Source: Paenibacillus lentus (GTDB taxonomy: Bacteria; Bacillota; Bacilli; Paenibacillales; Paenibacillaceae). Taken from it: DNA of 64,000 nt. Made by a program: the position numbers and the translations under genes. The stretch spans positions 5,146,001 to 5,210,000 of the forward strand of contig NZ_CP034248.1 of the NCBI RefSeq assembly GCF_003931855.1, in the 5' to 3' direction. The first letter of the stretch is position 1. Each line of letters starts with the position of its first letter. Below are positions 8,300 through 16,034 of the stretch, in pieces. The notes under the pieces are model-generated. The model made no database searches. It had not been told where the DNA came from and saw nothing but the letters and a program-made list of their open reading frames with translations.

Positions 8300-9679
8300 A
8301 TGATGGAACGACGGCTTAGTTTTTTACAAAGTATGATTCTTATCGTTTTCATTCTTGCATTTCTGTTTGTTTCGATCTTTATATTCAAGGCAGAGCCTCA
8401 TATCCCGCTTCTGGGTGCAACGATCGGCACTGCCGCCATATTACACTTATACGGAGTTTCCTGGAGGAAGCTTGAATCCTCTATCATTCAAGGCATACAA
8501 TCCGCGATTATGCCGATCTTGATTCTTTCGCTTATTGGAATATTAATTGCCGTTTGGATGATGAGTGGAACCGTGCCGACCATCCTGTATTATGGACTGG
8601 ATTATATTGAACCGCATTATTTTGCAGTGAGCGCGTTATATGTCACCATCATTGTATCGATATTCACCGGCAGCTCGTTCACCACAGTCAGCACGGTCGG
8701 TGTGGCCTTGATGGGCATTGCCATGACAACGGGAATTTCACTTCCTCTGGCAGCGGGGGCCATTGTCTCAGGCGCCTGTTTTGGGGATAAAATGTCTCCG
8801 CTGTCCGATACGACGAATTTTGCACCTGCAGTGGCTGGCATCTCATTATTTACCCATATTCGTAATATGATGTATACAACGGTGCCCGCGTTAATTATCA
8901 CAACGATATTATTTCTTCTAATCCCGACAACCGGGTCTATTGATTTGAGCTCTATTCAGTCCATCAAGGAATCATTGCAAAATGGGTTTCATCTTCACTG
9001 GTTAACGCTGCTGTCACCCCTTGCGGTCATTGTATGTTCCGCAAAGCGTATACCGATCCTTCCCACATTAATTGTAGGCATTGTTACTGGACTTTTGATA
9101 ACAGCATTTGTTCAACAGCAAGCCTCGATAGGCAGCTGGTTCAGTGTGATGCAGGGCGGTTACAAGAGTGCCATCGTGAATGAGACTGTAGCTGAGATCG
9201 TGAACCGGGGCGGCCTGCAATCGATGATGTGGTCGGTGTCCCTGATCCTGATTGCTTTATCATTAGGTGGATTGCTGCAGCACTGTGGAGTCATCGAAGC
9301 CTTGTTCCGTAAATGGATTGAGCCGCTAAAACGGCGCAGCAGCATTGTTCTTATGACGGGCGCATCATCGATCGCCGTTAACGGCATGACAGGGGAGCAG
9401 TATTTATCTATTCTGCTGCCGGGCCAAATGTTTAAGGATGAGTATACCCGTAGACAAATTCCGGCCAAAACCCTGTCACGAACCTTGGAGGATTGCGGAA
9501 CACTCGTCAACCCTCTGATTCCATGGGGCGTCAGCGGAGCTTTTTTCGCTGCGACCCTTGGAGTTCCGGTTCTTGAATATGCCCCATTCGCTGCATTCCT
9601 ATGGTTAAGTCCGATATTCACTTTCGGCTTTGCCTTGATTCCGCGATTACAGCAAAACTCGCTGGGAACAAGTAAGTGA
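8300..9679 (+). CDS. nhaC: NhaC-family Na+/H+ antiporter
   Basis: A 459-residue membrane protein with about 11-12 hydrophobic helices. Family features: LGATIGTAAIL near the N-terminus, GACFGDKMSPLSDTTN (around residues 153-168, the NhaC signature with the conserved Asp pair) and TLEDCGTLVNPLIPWGVSG near the C-terminus. It exchanges Na+ for H+ at the cytoplasmic membrane and supports pH and sodium homeostasis. AAGGAG at 8287-8292 lies 7 bases before the ATG at 8300. The gene is divergent from the dus operon, with about 130 bases between starts, and ends at a strong stem-loop. Confidence 0.9.
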   Translation: MMERRLSFLQSMILIVFILAFLFVSIFIFKAEPHIPLLGATIGTAAILHLYGVSWRKLESSIIQGIQSAIMPILILSLIGILIAVWMMSGTVPTILYYGLDYIEPHYFAVSALYVTIIVSIFTGSSFTTVSTVGVALMGIAMTTGISLPLAAGAIVSGACFGDKMSPLSDTTNFAPAVAGISLFTHIRNMMYTTVPALIITTILFLLIPTTGSIDLSSIQSIKESLQNGFHLHWLTLLSPLAVIVCSAKRIPILPTLIVGIVTGLLITAFVQQQASIGSWFSVMQGGYKSAIVNETVAEIVNRGGLQSMMWSVSLILIALSLGGLLQHCGVIEALFRKWIEPLKRRSSIVLMTGASSIAVNGMTGEQYLSILLPGQMFKDEYTRRQIPAKTLSRTLEDCGTLVNPLIPWGVSGAFFAATLGVPVLEYAPFAAFLWLSPIFTFGFALIPRLQQNSLGTSK

Positions 9680-9713
9680 TGCCAACAAAACTCCCCCCCT
9701 GCTGGAACAGAAT

Positions 9714-9756
9714 AACAAGAAAGAGGGTGCTTGATGACAAGCCCCTCTTTCTTGTT
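9714..9756. terminator. Stem-loop between convergent genes
   Basis: AACAAGAAAGAGGG pairs with CCCTCTTTCTTGTT around an inner CTTG/CAAG stem. It lies between the NhaC gene and the convergent sensor-domain gene. No long T-run follows on either strand, so efficiency is uncertain. Confidence 0.6.
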
Positions 9757-9806
9757 ACTGATTTAATTGTCCTTCTGTTCAGGTATTCACTCCCATAATG
9801 CCTGAT

Positions 9807-10610
9807 TTAAAGCTCCCTATAGGCTGGCTGCATGAACTCCGGGGTAGAAGATTGATCCACCACCGGGGGTTCAACATATGGCGACTGAACTGACGCTTGG
9901 GTTTGATCGTACAATGGCATTGTCGGCTGTGCTTTTTGATAGGGCTCATTTACAAACATGATTCTACGCTGAACTTGCATAAGCCCATTCACGACGCGAA
10001 GCGCGATCCAAAAAAGTACAACTCCCACGCCTACGTAAAACATATATTGCTGATTATAGGTCCAATCGATATGAAAATAACTGAACAAACTATGTTCCAA
10101 AATATCCAGCTGCATTTCATTCATCAAAATGATATGCACAACGGGAAGGGCAATCAATCCAAGTCCTAGTGAAATCGCAGTAACCATAATAACAAAGAAC
10201 ACGATGCCTGTTACAAATCTCAAGATGACGAGCAGCAGATTTCGGATAAATAGTTCGCCGTCAAAGCCTCTCACCATTCGCATAAACCAGTTCGGCCCAG
10301 CAGCGGACTGTTGATTGTTCGTATACGAAGCAGTCATAGCCGGCAAGCCTAAAATTTGTCTAATTATGCTTTGTTCAAATTTCACAATCCCATCCAAAAG
10401 CTTAGCTACTCCAAAAAACATGGGTATTCCGATAAATATGGGAGTTAACCCAATGGAAAGAGCGAGCCCCGTTATCGCTACAGTAAAATAAATAATTCCT
10501 AACGGGAGAGCTAGCAATAAATAGAGGATCGTTGCATAGGTTTTTGGATTAAAAAGCACCCAATTCACTTTCCCTGTCGGCATTTTGGCATTCACTTCAG
10601 TTGCCTTCAT
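9807..10610 (-). CDS. Putative sensor-domain membrane protein
   Basis: A 267-residue membrane protein with four main hydrophobic segments. The first pair (around residues 25-70) contains YLLLALPLGIIYFT and GIPMFFG; the second pair contains VFFVIMVTAISLGLGL and a helix after the HIDWTYNQQYM loop. This matches the 'putative sensor' domain (PF13796 type) which in Actinobacteria and Paenibacillus is often fused to histidine kinases. Here it stands alone with a proline-rich soluble tail (about 50 residues). The start is the ATG at 10610 because AAGGAAG lies 8 bases upstream; the frame runs 8 codons further. Function and ligand unknown. Confidence 0.75.
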   Translation of the reverse strand: MKATEVNAKMPTGKVNWVLFNPKTYATILYLLLALPLGIIYFTVAITGLALSIGLTPIFIGIPMFFGVAKLLDGIVKFEQSIIRQILGLPAMTASYTNNQQSAAGPNWFMRMVRGFDGELFIRNLLLVILRFVTGIVFFVIMVTAISLGLGLIALPVVHIILMNEMQLDILEHSLFSYFHIDWTYNQQYMFYVGVGVVLFWIALRVVNGLMQVQRRIMFVNEPYQKAQPTMPLYDQTQASVQSPYVEPPVVDQSSTPEFMQPAYREL

Positions 10611-10961
10611 ATCAAACACTTCCTTTAGATTCATAAGTTCACGTTCTAAATTATGAATCCTATTATAACCGCCTTATTCGCCTGTCATAACCGTCTTAGG
10701 GAGTGTCCGAACCTAGTCTTTAGGCTAGGATCTATATCTGATTATTAGAATCGATATCTTTTCATCTGTCTTTGCGAACCGTCAACGCCACTGACTCCAC
10801 ATATGTGGAGTGCTCCGTTAGAATAACCTAAAATGTGGCTGTATTCACCCTTTAAACAAGAACGAAGTAGTCAAAAATAAATATACTTAAACATTACATC
10901 GTTTCAACAAATAGGTATGTTATTATAATTTTATACATTTGTAACAGGGAGAGATTTAGAA
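10611..10961. other. Gene-free gap with an 18-bp palindrome and a promoter-like site
   Basis: No protein gene is seen. ACTCCACAT-ATGTGGAGT at 10794-10811 is a perfect palindrome. CCTAG/CTAGG flanks an 8-base loop near 10713-10730. TTTCAA (10902) and TATAAT (10924-10929), 16 bases apart, fit a sigma-A promoter for the kinase-like gene that starts at 10962. Confidence 0.4.
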
Positions 10962-11939
10962 TTGAATAATAACTTGAGTATCGCAAAGGAAGCATTAAAT
11001 AACTACTCAATAACATGTAGATCAATTGACTTTATTGGACAGAGTGCAAATATTATCTATAAAATAACTGACCTAGAAAACAACTGCTATAGTCTCCGCT
11101 TACATCTATCAAACAGCGAAACCATCGAAAGTTATTGGACTAAACAAGAAGTAATTCGCTCAGAAATGGTTTGGCTTCACTCCTTAACTTTGGATACAGA
11201 TTTAACTCTACCTTCACCAATAAAGAATATTCACGGGGAATTCATTACTGATGTAAACAGCACAAAATGCACTTTACTAAAATGGGTGGAAGGTGAGCAG
11301 AAACCATTCATTACTACATTAGATGATGCTGGATACGTAGGCGAGATGATCGGTAAATTACATAGACAATCATCGGATTGGAACCCCCCCAATTTATTTG
11401 AACGTCCTACATTTGATGGCTCTCGAATATTGCAATCACTTGAAAAGCTTAAAGAGCAGTCTAATGCAGGATTGCTTAAAGTAGGTGATAATGAGCTACT
11501 TCAAAATGCAGGTCAACGTGTAATTAATATGATGAACTCTATCGAGAGAACATCCGGCAATTGGGGCATGATTCATGCGGATTTGATTCCAAGTAATTTT
11601 GTATTTCATGGTAAAGAAACGAGACCTATCGATTTTGGTGCTTGTGGCTTTGGCTTTTATTTATTTGATCTTGGCTGGACTTTTTCATATATTCATCCTT
11701 CATTCAGAAACCAGTTACTTAAATCATATTCTAAATATTATTTGTTACCAGAAAACCATATTGAACTATTAGAAGGATTTTTTATTGCAGGACAACTTGA
11801 AACAATGAATTTTTGGCTGGGGCTACCAGACTCTCATGAATGGTTACCAGACCATATTAGTAAATTAGCCAATAGAGAAATTAATTGCTATGTCAAGAAT
11901 GAATCGTTTCTTTTCAATGGTATACCTTATTGGGAATAA
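10962..11939 (+). CDS. APH-like phosphotransferase (aminoglycoside/choline kinase fold)
   Basis: A 325-residue protein with the APH kinase fold: N-terminal strand and Lys region, then the catalytic loop HADLIPSNFVF (HxDxxxxN, around residues 204-214) and the metal-binding IDFGACGFG. Such kinases phosphorylate small molecules, for example aminoglycosides, macrolides, choline or homoserine. Nothing in the sequence fixes the substrate, so resistance is not claimed. Start is TTG at 10962 with AGGGAGAG about 9 bases upstream and a TATAAT box at 10924. The gene is AT-rich relative to the flanking core genes and stands alone. It faces the DoxX gene tail-to-tail. Confidence 0.8.
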   Translation: MNNNLSIAKEALNNYSITCRSIDFIGQSANIIYKITDLENNCYSLRLHLSNSETIESYWTKQEVIRSEMVWLHSLTLDTDLTLPSPIKNIHGEFITDVNSTKCTLLKWVEGEQKPFITTLDDAGYVGEMIGKLHRQSSDWNPPNLFERPTFDGSRILQSLEKLKEQSNAGLLKVGDNELLQNAGQRVINMMNSIERTSGNWGMIHADLIPSNFVFHGKETRPIDFGACGFGFYLFDLGWTFSYIHPSFRNQLLKSYSKYYLLPENHIELLEGFFIAGQLETMNFWLGLPDSHEWLPDHISKLANREINCYVKNESFLFNGIPYWE

Positions 11940-12003
11940 AATTTTCTTACATTGTTAAACTGTGCTGAAGAATACCCTGATTTATACACTGGATTGCACA
12001 CAA

Positions 12004-12036
12004 AAAAGCATCTTCAGCAGCAGTGGCTGTAGATGC
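12004..12036 (-). terminator. Terminator of the DoxX/LLM operon
   Basis: On the minus strand GCATCT.CAGC pairs with GCTG.AGATGC, followed by TTTTTTG. It lies 77 bases past the DoxX stop. A near-identical hairpin ends the MerR gene at 14279-14312. Confidence 0.65.
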
Positions 12037-12112
12037 AACAATGGCATGGCTATATGGTTCTGGCGGCGAGCGCTGTCGCCGCCTCTTGACGAGGCGCCAA
12101 ATGAAAATTCAT

Positions 12113-12460
12113 TTACGAAACATAATGAATCAATACAACAAACGATAGGATGGTTAAGAAAATAATCATGGCTGTATCCTTAAAGGAATCCTTAACTCGA
12201 ATATGTGAAAGGGTGCCGCCTACACCTGTAATAGCAAATATAAGCGCACCTGCCGCTGCAAAAGTTGAAGCCCAATATCCAACAATTAAAAGTGCTGCTC
12301 CTGCTAATTCAACAATCCCAGTTACAAATCGAAACCATTGGGGCAATCTCAAATGATTAAATGCTTCCACATGTATTTTGATACCCGTAACTTTTCCAAA
12401 TCCTGCAAATAGAAACATCATTACAAGGATTCCTTGAAAGATATAAGTTAATATTTCCAC
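12113..12460 (-). CDS. DoxX-like membrane protein
   Basis: A protein of about 115 residues with four helices and the DoxX signature (FLFAGFGKVTG in the first helix, VTGIVELAGAALLIVGYW in the second). DoxX-like proteins in Firmicutes are small redox-linked membrane proteins; several belong to quinone or thiol stress responses. I place the start at the GTG at 12460 after AAGTGAG; a TTG at 12484 is possible. It follows the LLM flavin oxidoreductase by about 40 bases on the same strand. Both diverge from a TetR regulator, which suggests a regulator-controlled redox pair. Confidence 0.8.
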   Translation of the reverse strand: MEILTYIFQGILVMMFLFAGFGKVTGIKIHVEAFNHLRLPQWFRFVTGIVELAGAALLIVGYWASTFAAAGALIFAITGVGGTLSHIRVKDSFKDTAMIIFLTILSFVVLIHYVS

Positions 12461-12501
12461 GACACGTCTCACTTCCTTCTTCAATTTCGTGTTACTATAC
12501 G

Positions 12502-13545
12502 TTACTTAGATAAAGCCCTGCGTACCATTGGTGCTACTTTGTTCGCCAGTAGATCCATTGCTTTTTCCACCCGAGATAATGGCTTACCACCCAGATCGAA
12601 TTGTCCCATGAAGCGTGAATGCCCGAATAGCTCATGCTGATGCAAGATTTTCTCAGCCAATTCCTCTGCACTACCGACTGCCAAGATTTGTCCTGCTGCT
12701 CTCTGAGGCATCAATTCCTCTTCCGTCGTTCGAAATTGTTGGCCACGCTCCTTTAAGAAGTATCCAAAGTATTGATTATAGTGTGAAACAAATTCGGTAA
12801 TCGCTTGTTCTCCAGTTTCCGCGATATACGAATGCCCCGACACTGAAACTCTTAGCTTGCTTAGATCATGACCTGCTTCTCTTGCAGCTTGCCAATAAAG
12901 GTCTACTAATGGCTTGGTGGATTCTGGACGACCGCTTAGCAAGCCAAGTGCCATATTTACTCCAAGTCTTCCTGCGCGAACGGCACTTGCAGGTGTGCCT
13001 CCCACCCCAATCCAGAGAGGAAGTTTCTTCTGAACGGGTCGAGGTGCTATTTGTGCATTTTGAAGAGAAGAACGAAACTTTCCTTGCCAGCTAACAACTT
13101 CCCGCTCTTGCAATTTCATAAACAGATGCAGCTTTTCATCAAACAATTCATCATAGTCATCTAGACTTTCTCCAAAGAGTGAGAATGATTCTAAAAATGC
13201 CCCACGACCTACAATAATTTCAGTTCGTCCGTTAGATAATAAATCAAGCGTTGCAAAATCTTCATAGACACGTACCGGATCCGCTGTGCTAATTACGGAT
13301 AAGGTACTGGTTAGTTTAATATTTTTCGTCTCGCGTGCAATCGCTGCCAGCAGCATACCATAAGATGATGTTACAAAATCCAGACGATGATGTTCGCCAA
13401 CACCAAATATATCGAGGCCTGCTTCATCCGCCATTTTTGCCACTTGAATTATAGCCTCGACTCTGGATTGTGCGTTAGGGCTATTTCCACTGGCATCAGG
13501 TATTCGTTCTCCTAATGAATATACTCCGAATTCAAATTCGACCAT
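12502..13545 (-). CDS. LLM-class flavin-dependent oxidoreductase
   Basis: A 347-residue bacterial-luciferase-like monooxygenase. Visible: GVYSLGERIPD at the N-terminus, DIFGVGEHHRLDF (the conserved EHH of the family), LTSTLSVISTADPVRVYEDFATLDLLSNGR and GRGAFLESF near the flavin site, and LPLWIGVGGTPASAVRAGRLG in the C-terminal half. It should use reduced FMN or F420-like cofactor; substrate unknown. AGGAGGTAAGAAG directly before the ATG at 13545 makes the start certain. It leads the LLM-DoxX operon and is divergent from the TetR gene with 194 bases between starts, so TetR is the likely regulator. Confidence 0.9.
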   Translation of the reverse strand: MVEFEFGVYSLGERIPDASGNSPNAQSRVEAIIQVAKMADEAGLDIFGVGEHHRLDFVTSSYGMLLAAIARETKNIKLTSTLSVISTADPVRVYEDFATLDLLSNGRTEIIVGRGAFLESFSLFGESLDDYDELFDEKLHLFMKLQEREVVSWQGKFRSSLQNAQIAPRPVQKKLPLWIGVGGTPASAVRAGRLGVNMALGLLSGRPESTKPLVDLYWQAAREAGHDLSKLRVSVSGHSYIAETGEQAITEFVSHYNQYFGYFLKERGQQFRTTEEELMPQRAAGQILAVGSAEELAEKILHQHELFGHSRFMGQFDLGGKPLSRVEKAMDLLANKVAPMVRRALSK

Positions 13546-13739
13546 CTTCTTACCTCCTAGTCAATTTAAAAATTGTGCTCCCGAATTAAGATTTTCTCAA
13601 CCCAACAGCTTTCGCTTATGCAACACTTGTAGTAAAATCAATGTAACAATTTGGATAACTATAAGCAATCAACAGTATTTCAGATCTATCGCTTAACCAA
13701 CATAATGGTAAAAATGTCAAATAAACAGGTGAGAATATT

Positions 13740-14306
13740 ATGGATAAACAAATCGATCCCCGTATTCTTCGCACTCGTAAGCTCATTATGGACGCATTTA
13801 TTGAGTTAACTAAGAAAAAAGATTTTAATGACATCACAATCGGGGATATTGCATCTGCTGCAACGGTTAATCGCGCAACATTCTATAATCATTTCATGGA
13901 TAAATATGACTTGCTTGAAAAAGTGTTAAGTGAAAGCGTGATGAGAGAAGTCCTTCAAGAAGTAAGTATGCATGAGGTCATTAACGAAGAGACGATCATA
14001 TCGATTTTCACCTCGATTATTAAGTTCCACACATCGGTTGGCAACCAGTGTCAGCGAAGTTATAAAGCTTTTACCCCCCAAATAGAAGCGATCTTTAAAA
14101 AGGAGCTTCAAGCCTTTTTTTCAGAGTGGGCGCAAAGACAATGGTCTAACCAAAATCGAATAGAAATCGAGACTTTTGCGGTAATGTTAAGCTGGTCACT
14201 TTATGGGGCTGCAATGTATTGGATGCAAAACCGCATGACAAAACCAGAGGATTACGTAAAGCAAGTATTGCATAACATAAAAAGCATCTACAGCAGCGGT
14301 GGCTGA
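13740..14306 (+). CDS. TetR/AcrR-family transcriptional regulator
   Basis: A 188-residue regulator. N-terminal helix-turn-helix: residues 8-55, with ITIGDIASAATVNRATFYNHF as the recognition region followed by DKYDLLEKV. The all-helical C-terminal half is the ligand domain, with the tryptophan-rich MLSWSLYGAAMYWMQ near the end. AGGTGAG stands 7 bases before the ATG. It is divergent from the LLM/DoxX pair, the usual place for a TetR repressor of its neighbours. The last codons overlap the terminator hairpin of the convergent MerR gene. Confidence 0.88.
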   Translation: MDKQIDPRILRTRKLIMDAFIELTKKKDFNDITIGDIASAATVNRATFYNHFMDKYDLLEKVLSESVMREVLQEVSMHEVINEETIISIFTSIIKFHTSVGNQCQRSYKAFTPQIEAIFKKELQAFFSEWAQRQWSNQNRIEIETFAVMLSWSLYGAAMYWMQNRMTKPEDYVKQVLHNIKSIYSSGG

Positions 14307-14312
14307 AGATGC
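14279..14312 (-). terminator. Terminator of the MerR gene
   Basis: GCATCT.CAGC and GCTG.AGATGC form a stem; on the minus strand TTTTTATG follows. It overlaps the last codons of the TetR gene on the other strand. Confidence 0.6.
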
Positions 14313-14460
14313 AATTAAGCTAATGATAATATGGTCTGGTTACAACCTGCAAACATTTAGGGCACTCTATGCCTGTAAATAGCTTGCTCCAAAAAACCAT
14401 AATTTCCACCACCAATCTCCTCAAGAAAAATACATTCAGGCAAAATTGGCAAAATTTTTT

Positions 14461-15294
14461 TTAATTCTTTATCGCCTCACACGTTTTTACCTTCACACTA
14501 ATTTTTGTAATATAATCTTTTTCCTCTTTAGATGCAATCGAGTGCAGTAAATACTCCTCATAAATATCACCATCTAACGCCAACTGCTCCTGTTCTAAAT
14601 AAGTGAGTAGCGTATGATAGGTCTTTGTCTGTAAGATTTCATCATAAGGTCCTTGATGATAAATGACCGCATAGTGTCCAGCTGGTTTGATTCTCGCTGA
14701 CGGGTCATCTAGTCGACAAAATAGGTAGCTTAGATCTCCAGACTCCTTATTTAGAAAATCTTCTTTTGAATACACAATACCGTATGCGGCTGTACTTTTA
14801 ACCCCAAGCTTTTTTAAAAATGGCGTAGATTGCTCGTAAAGTTCCTCCATTGATAACGACCAATCTATTTTATCGTCGCTATACACAACAGGTTCGGCTG
14901 GTAACTGCTTTATCAATACTTCTCCAAATGGGACTTCCTCCAGCTCTTTGGTCAGGGCAATCGCTCGGTCCAGGAAAAATTGTATGTCCTGCAATTTGTG
15001 GATTTCCCTTGCCACTTTTTCTTGATGTTCCATTGCTAATTGTTGTAAAGCTTGGACGTTAGGCGCGTCAAAATACGTTTTGAGTTCTTTAATCGGTACC
15101 TCAACTGCACGAAGCGATTGAATCGCTACAAATTGGTCGAACTGCTCAAATGTGTAGTAGCGATAGCCATTATCAAAAGTACCTGCAGGCTTAAATAAAT
15201 CGATTTTATCGTAATAAAGCAACGTATCTTTATTGATTTCAAGTAACTTGGCAAATTCGCCTGTCGAATATGTTTTTTTGAATATATTTTTCAT
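14461..15294 (-). CDS. MerR-family regulator with GyrI-like effector domain
   Basis: A 277-residue activator of the BmrR/BltR type. Residues about 8-75 form the MerR winged helix (YSTGEFAKLLEINKDTLLYYD, then GYRYYTFEQFDQF). A coiled coil follows (about 80-115) and then a GyrI-like ligand-binding domain with PAEPVVY, AAYGIVYS, PAGHYAVIYHQGPYDE and YEEYLLHSIAS. Such proteins bind hydrophobic drugs and twist over-long promoters open. AAGAAGTGAAT precedes the ATG. The promoter of the divergent GNAT-ABC operon has exactly this over-long spacer, so the target is very probably that operon. Confidence 0.9.
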   Translation of the reverse strand: MKNIFKKTYSTGEFAKLLEINKDTLLYYDKIDLFKPAGTFDNGYRYYTFEQFDQFVAIQSLRAVEVPIKELKTYFDAPNVQALQQLAMEHQEKVAREIHKLQDIQFFLDRAIALTKELEEVPFGEVLIKQLPAEPVVYSDDKIDWSLSMEELYEQSTPFLKKLGVKSTAAYGIVYSKEDFLNKESGDLSYLFCRLDDPSARIKPAGHYAVIYHQGPYDEILQTKTYHTLLTYLEQEQLALDGDIYEEYLLHSIASKEEKDYITKISVKVKTCEAIKN

Positions 15295-15311
15295 TTCTAT
15301 TCACTTCTTTC

Positions 15312-15342
15312 TTTACTCTAGAGTTACTCCATACCTTATACT
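15312..15342 (+). promoter_or_regulatory. MerR-type promoter with 19-bp spacer and operator
   Basis: TTTACT (-35, 15312-15317) and TATACT (-10, 15337-15342) are separated by 19 bases, the hallmark of MerR-activated promoters. The spacer holds the dyad GAGT-T-ACTC (15321-15329), and ACTCTAGAGT (15315-15324) overlaps the -35 box. It faces the GNAT-ABC operon. The divergent MerR gene starts at 15294, so the same operator could autoregulate it. Confidence 0.7.
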
Positions 15343-15470
15343 AATCCTTGCGAACATAACACGAAAACATAAATGAGACAAGCAATTACTAAGGTGTTGA
15401 ACGCACTTATGTGGATGAGGAAGAGTGCCATGGGGTACTTTAATCAGTTTAAGAGAAAGGTTTTTTAGAA

Positions 15471-16034
15471 ATGACAAAACAAAATGAACAAATTACATTA
15501 GCCCCTGTACCGCAGGAAGAGCTAGCAATATTTAAGGAAGAATTACAAGAGGCATTTATGAAAGGGTTACAAGATAGTTTTCAAGAAGCAGAGGACCCAA
15601 CAGAAATGGGACCAATCCCCTCTGATGAAGATTTCGAGCATTCGCTCACTGCAAAAGATTCGGTTGTGCGTCAAATTGTACTAAATGGCGAAAGAATCGG
15701 TGGCGTCGTATTAAAAATTAATCCTGACACACAGCGAAACGAAGTGGACTTCCTGTGTATTAAGGCTAGTGCACACGGCAAAGGTCTTGGCACTAAAGCA
15801 TGGGAAGCGATAGAAGCAGCATTCCCAGAGACGGAGGTTTGGGAGCTGCACACACCGCATTTTGAAAAGCGTAATATTCATTTTTACGTTAATAAATGCG
15901 GCTTTAAAATTGTCGAGTTTTATCACCAAGGCAACCCGGAGCCGAATGTTGAAGGCGAAGAGCCGGATTCAGATGAAGAATATGAGTTTTTCCGTTTTGA
16001 AAAGGTCATGGCGAAAGTGAGCAGTGAATCATAA
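15471..16034 (+). CDS. GNAT-family N-acetyltransferase
   Basis: A 187-residue GNAT protein. Motif A (acetyl-CoA binding) is GKGLGTKAWEAIEAAFP around residues 103-119, preceded by the beta strand NEVDFLCIKA and followed by ELHTPHFEKRNIHFYVNKCGF, the usual motif B. The tail is strongly acidic (about 25 residues with GEEPDSDEEYE). Substrate unknown. Its stop overlaps the ABC exporter start (TAATG), so the two are translationally coupled and probably act together in resistance or export of a compound sensed by the MerR protein. Confidence 0.85.
   Translation: MTKQNEQITLAPVPQEELAIFKEELQEAFMKGLQDSFQEAEDPTEMGPIPSDEDFEHSLTAKDSVVRQIVLNGERIGGVVLKINPDTQRNEVDFLCIKASAHGKGLGTKAWEAIEAAFPETEVWELHTPHFEKRNIHFYVNKCGFKIVEFYHQGNPEPNVEGEEPDSDEEYEFFRFEKVMAKVSSES

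Noticed and set aside
8164..8388. A 74-codon minus-strand frame upstream of dus
   Set aside because: It runs across the promoter region and the start of the NhaC gene, lacks a ribosome site, and its content looks like a shadow.
10962..11939. Calling the APH-like gene an aminoglycoside resistance gene
   Set aside because: The fold motifs are shared by many small-molecule kinases and nothing in the sequence identifies the substrate.
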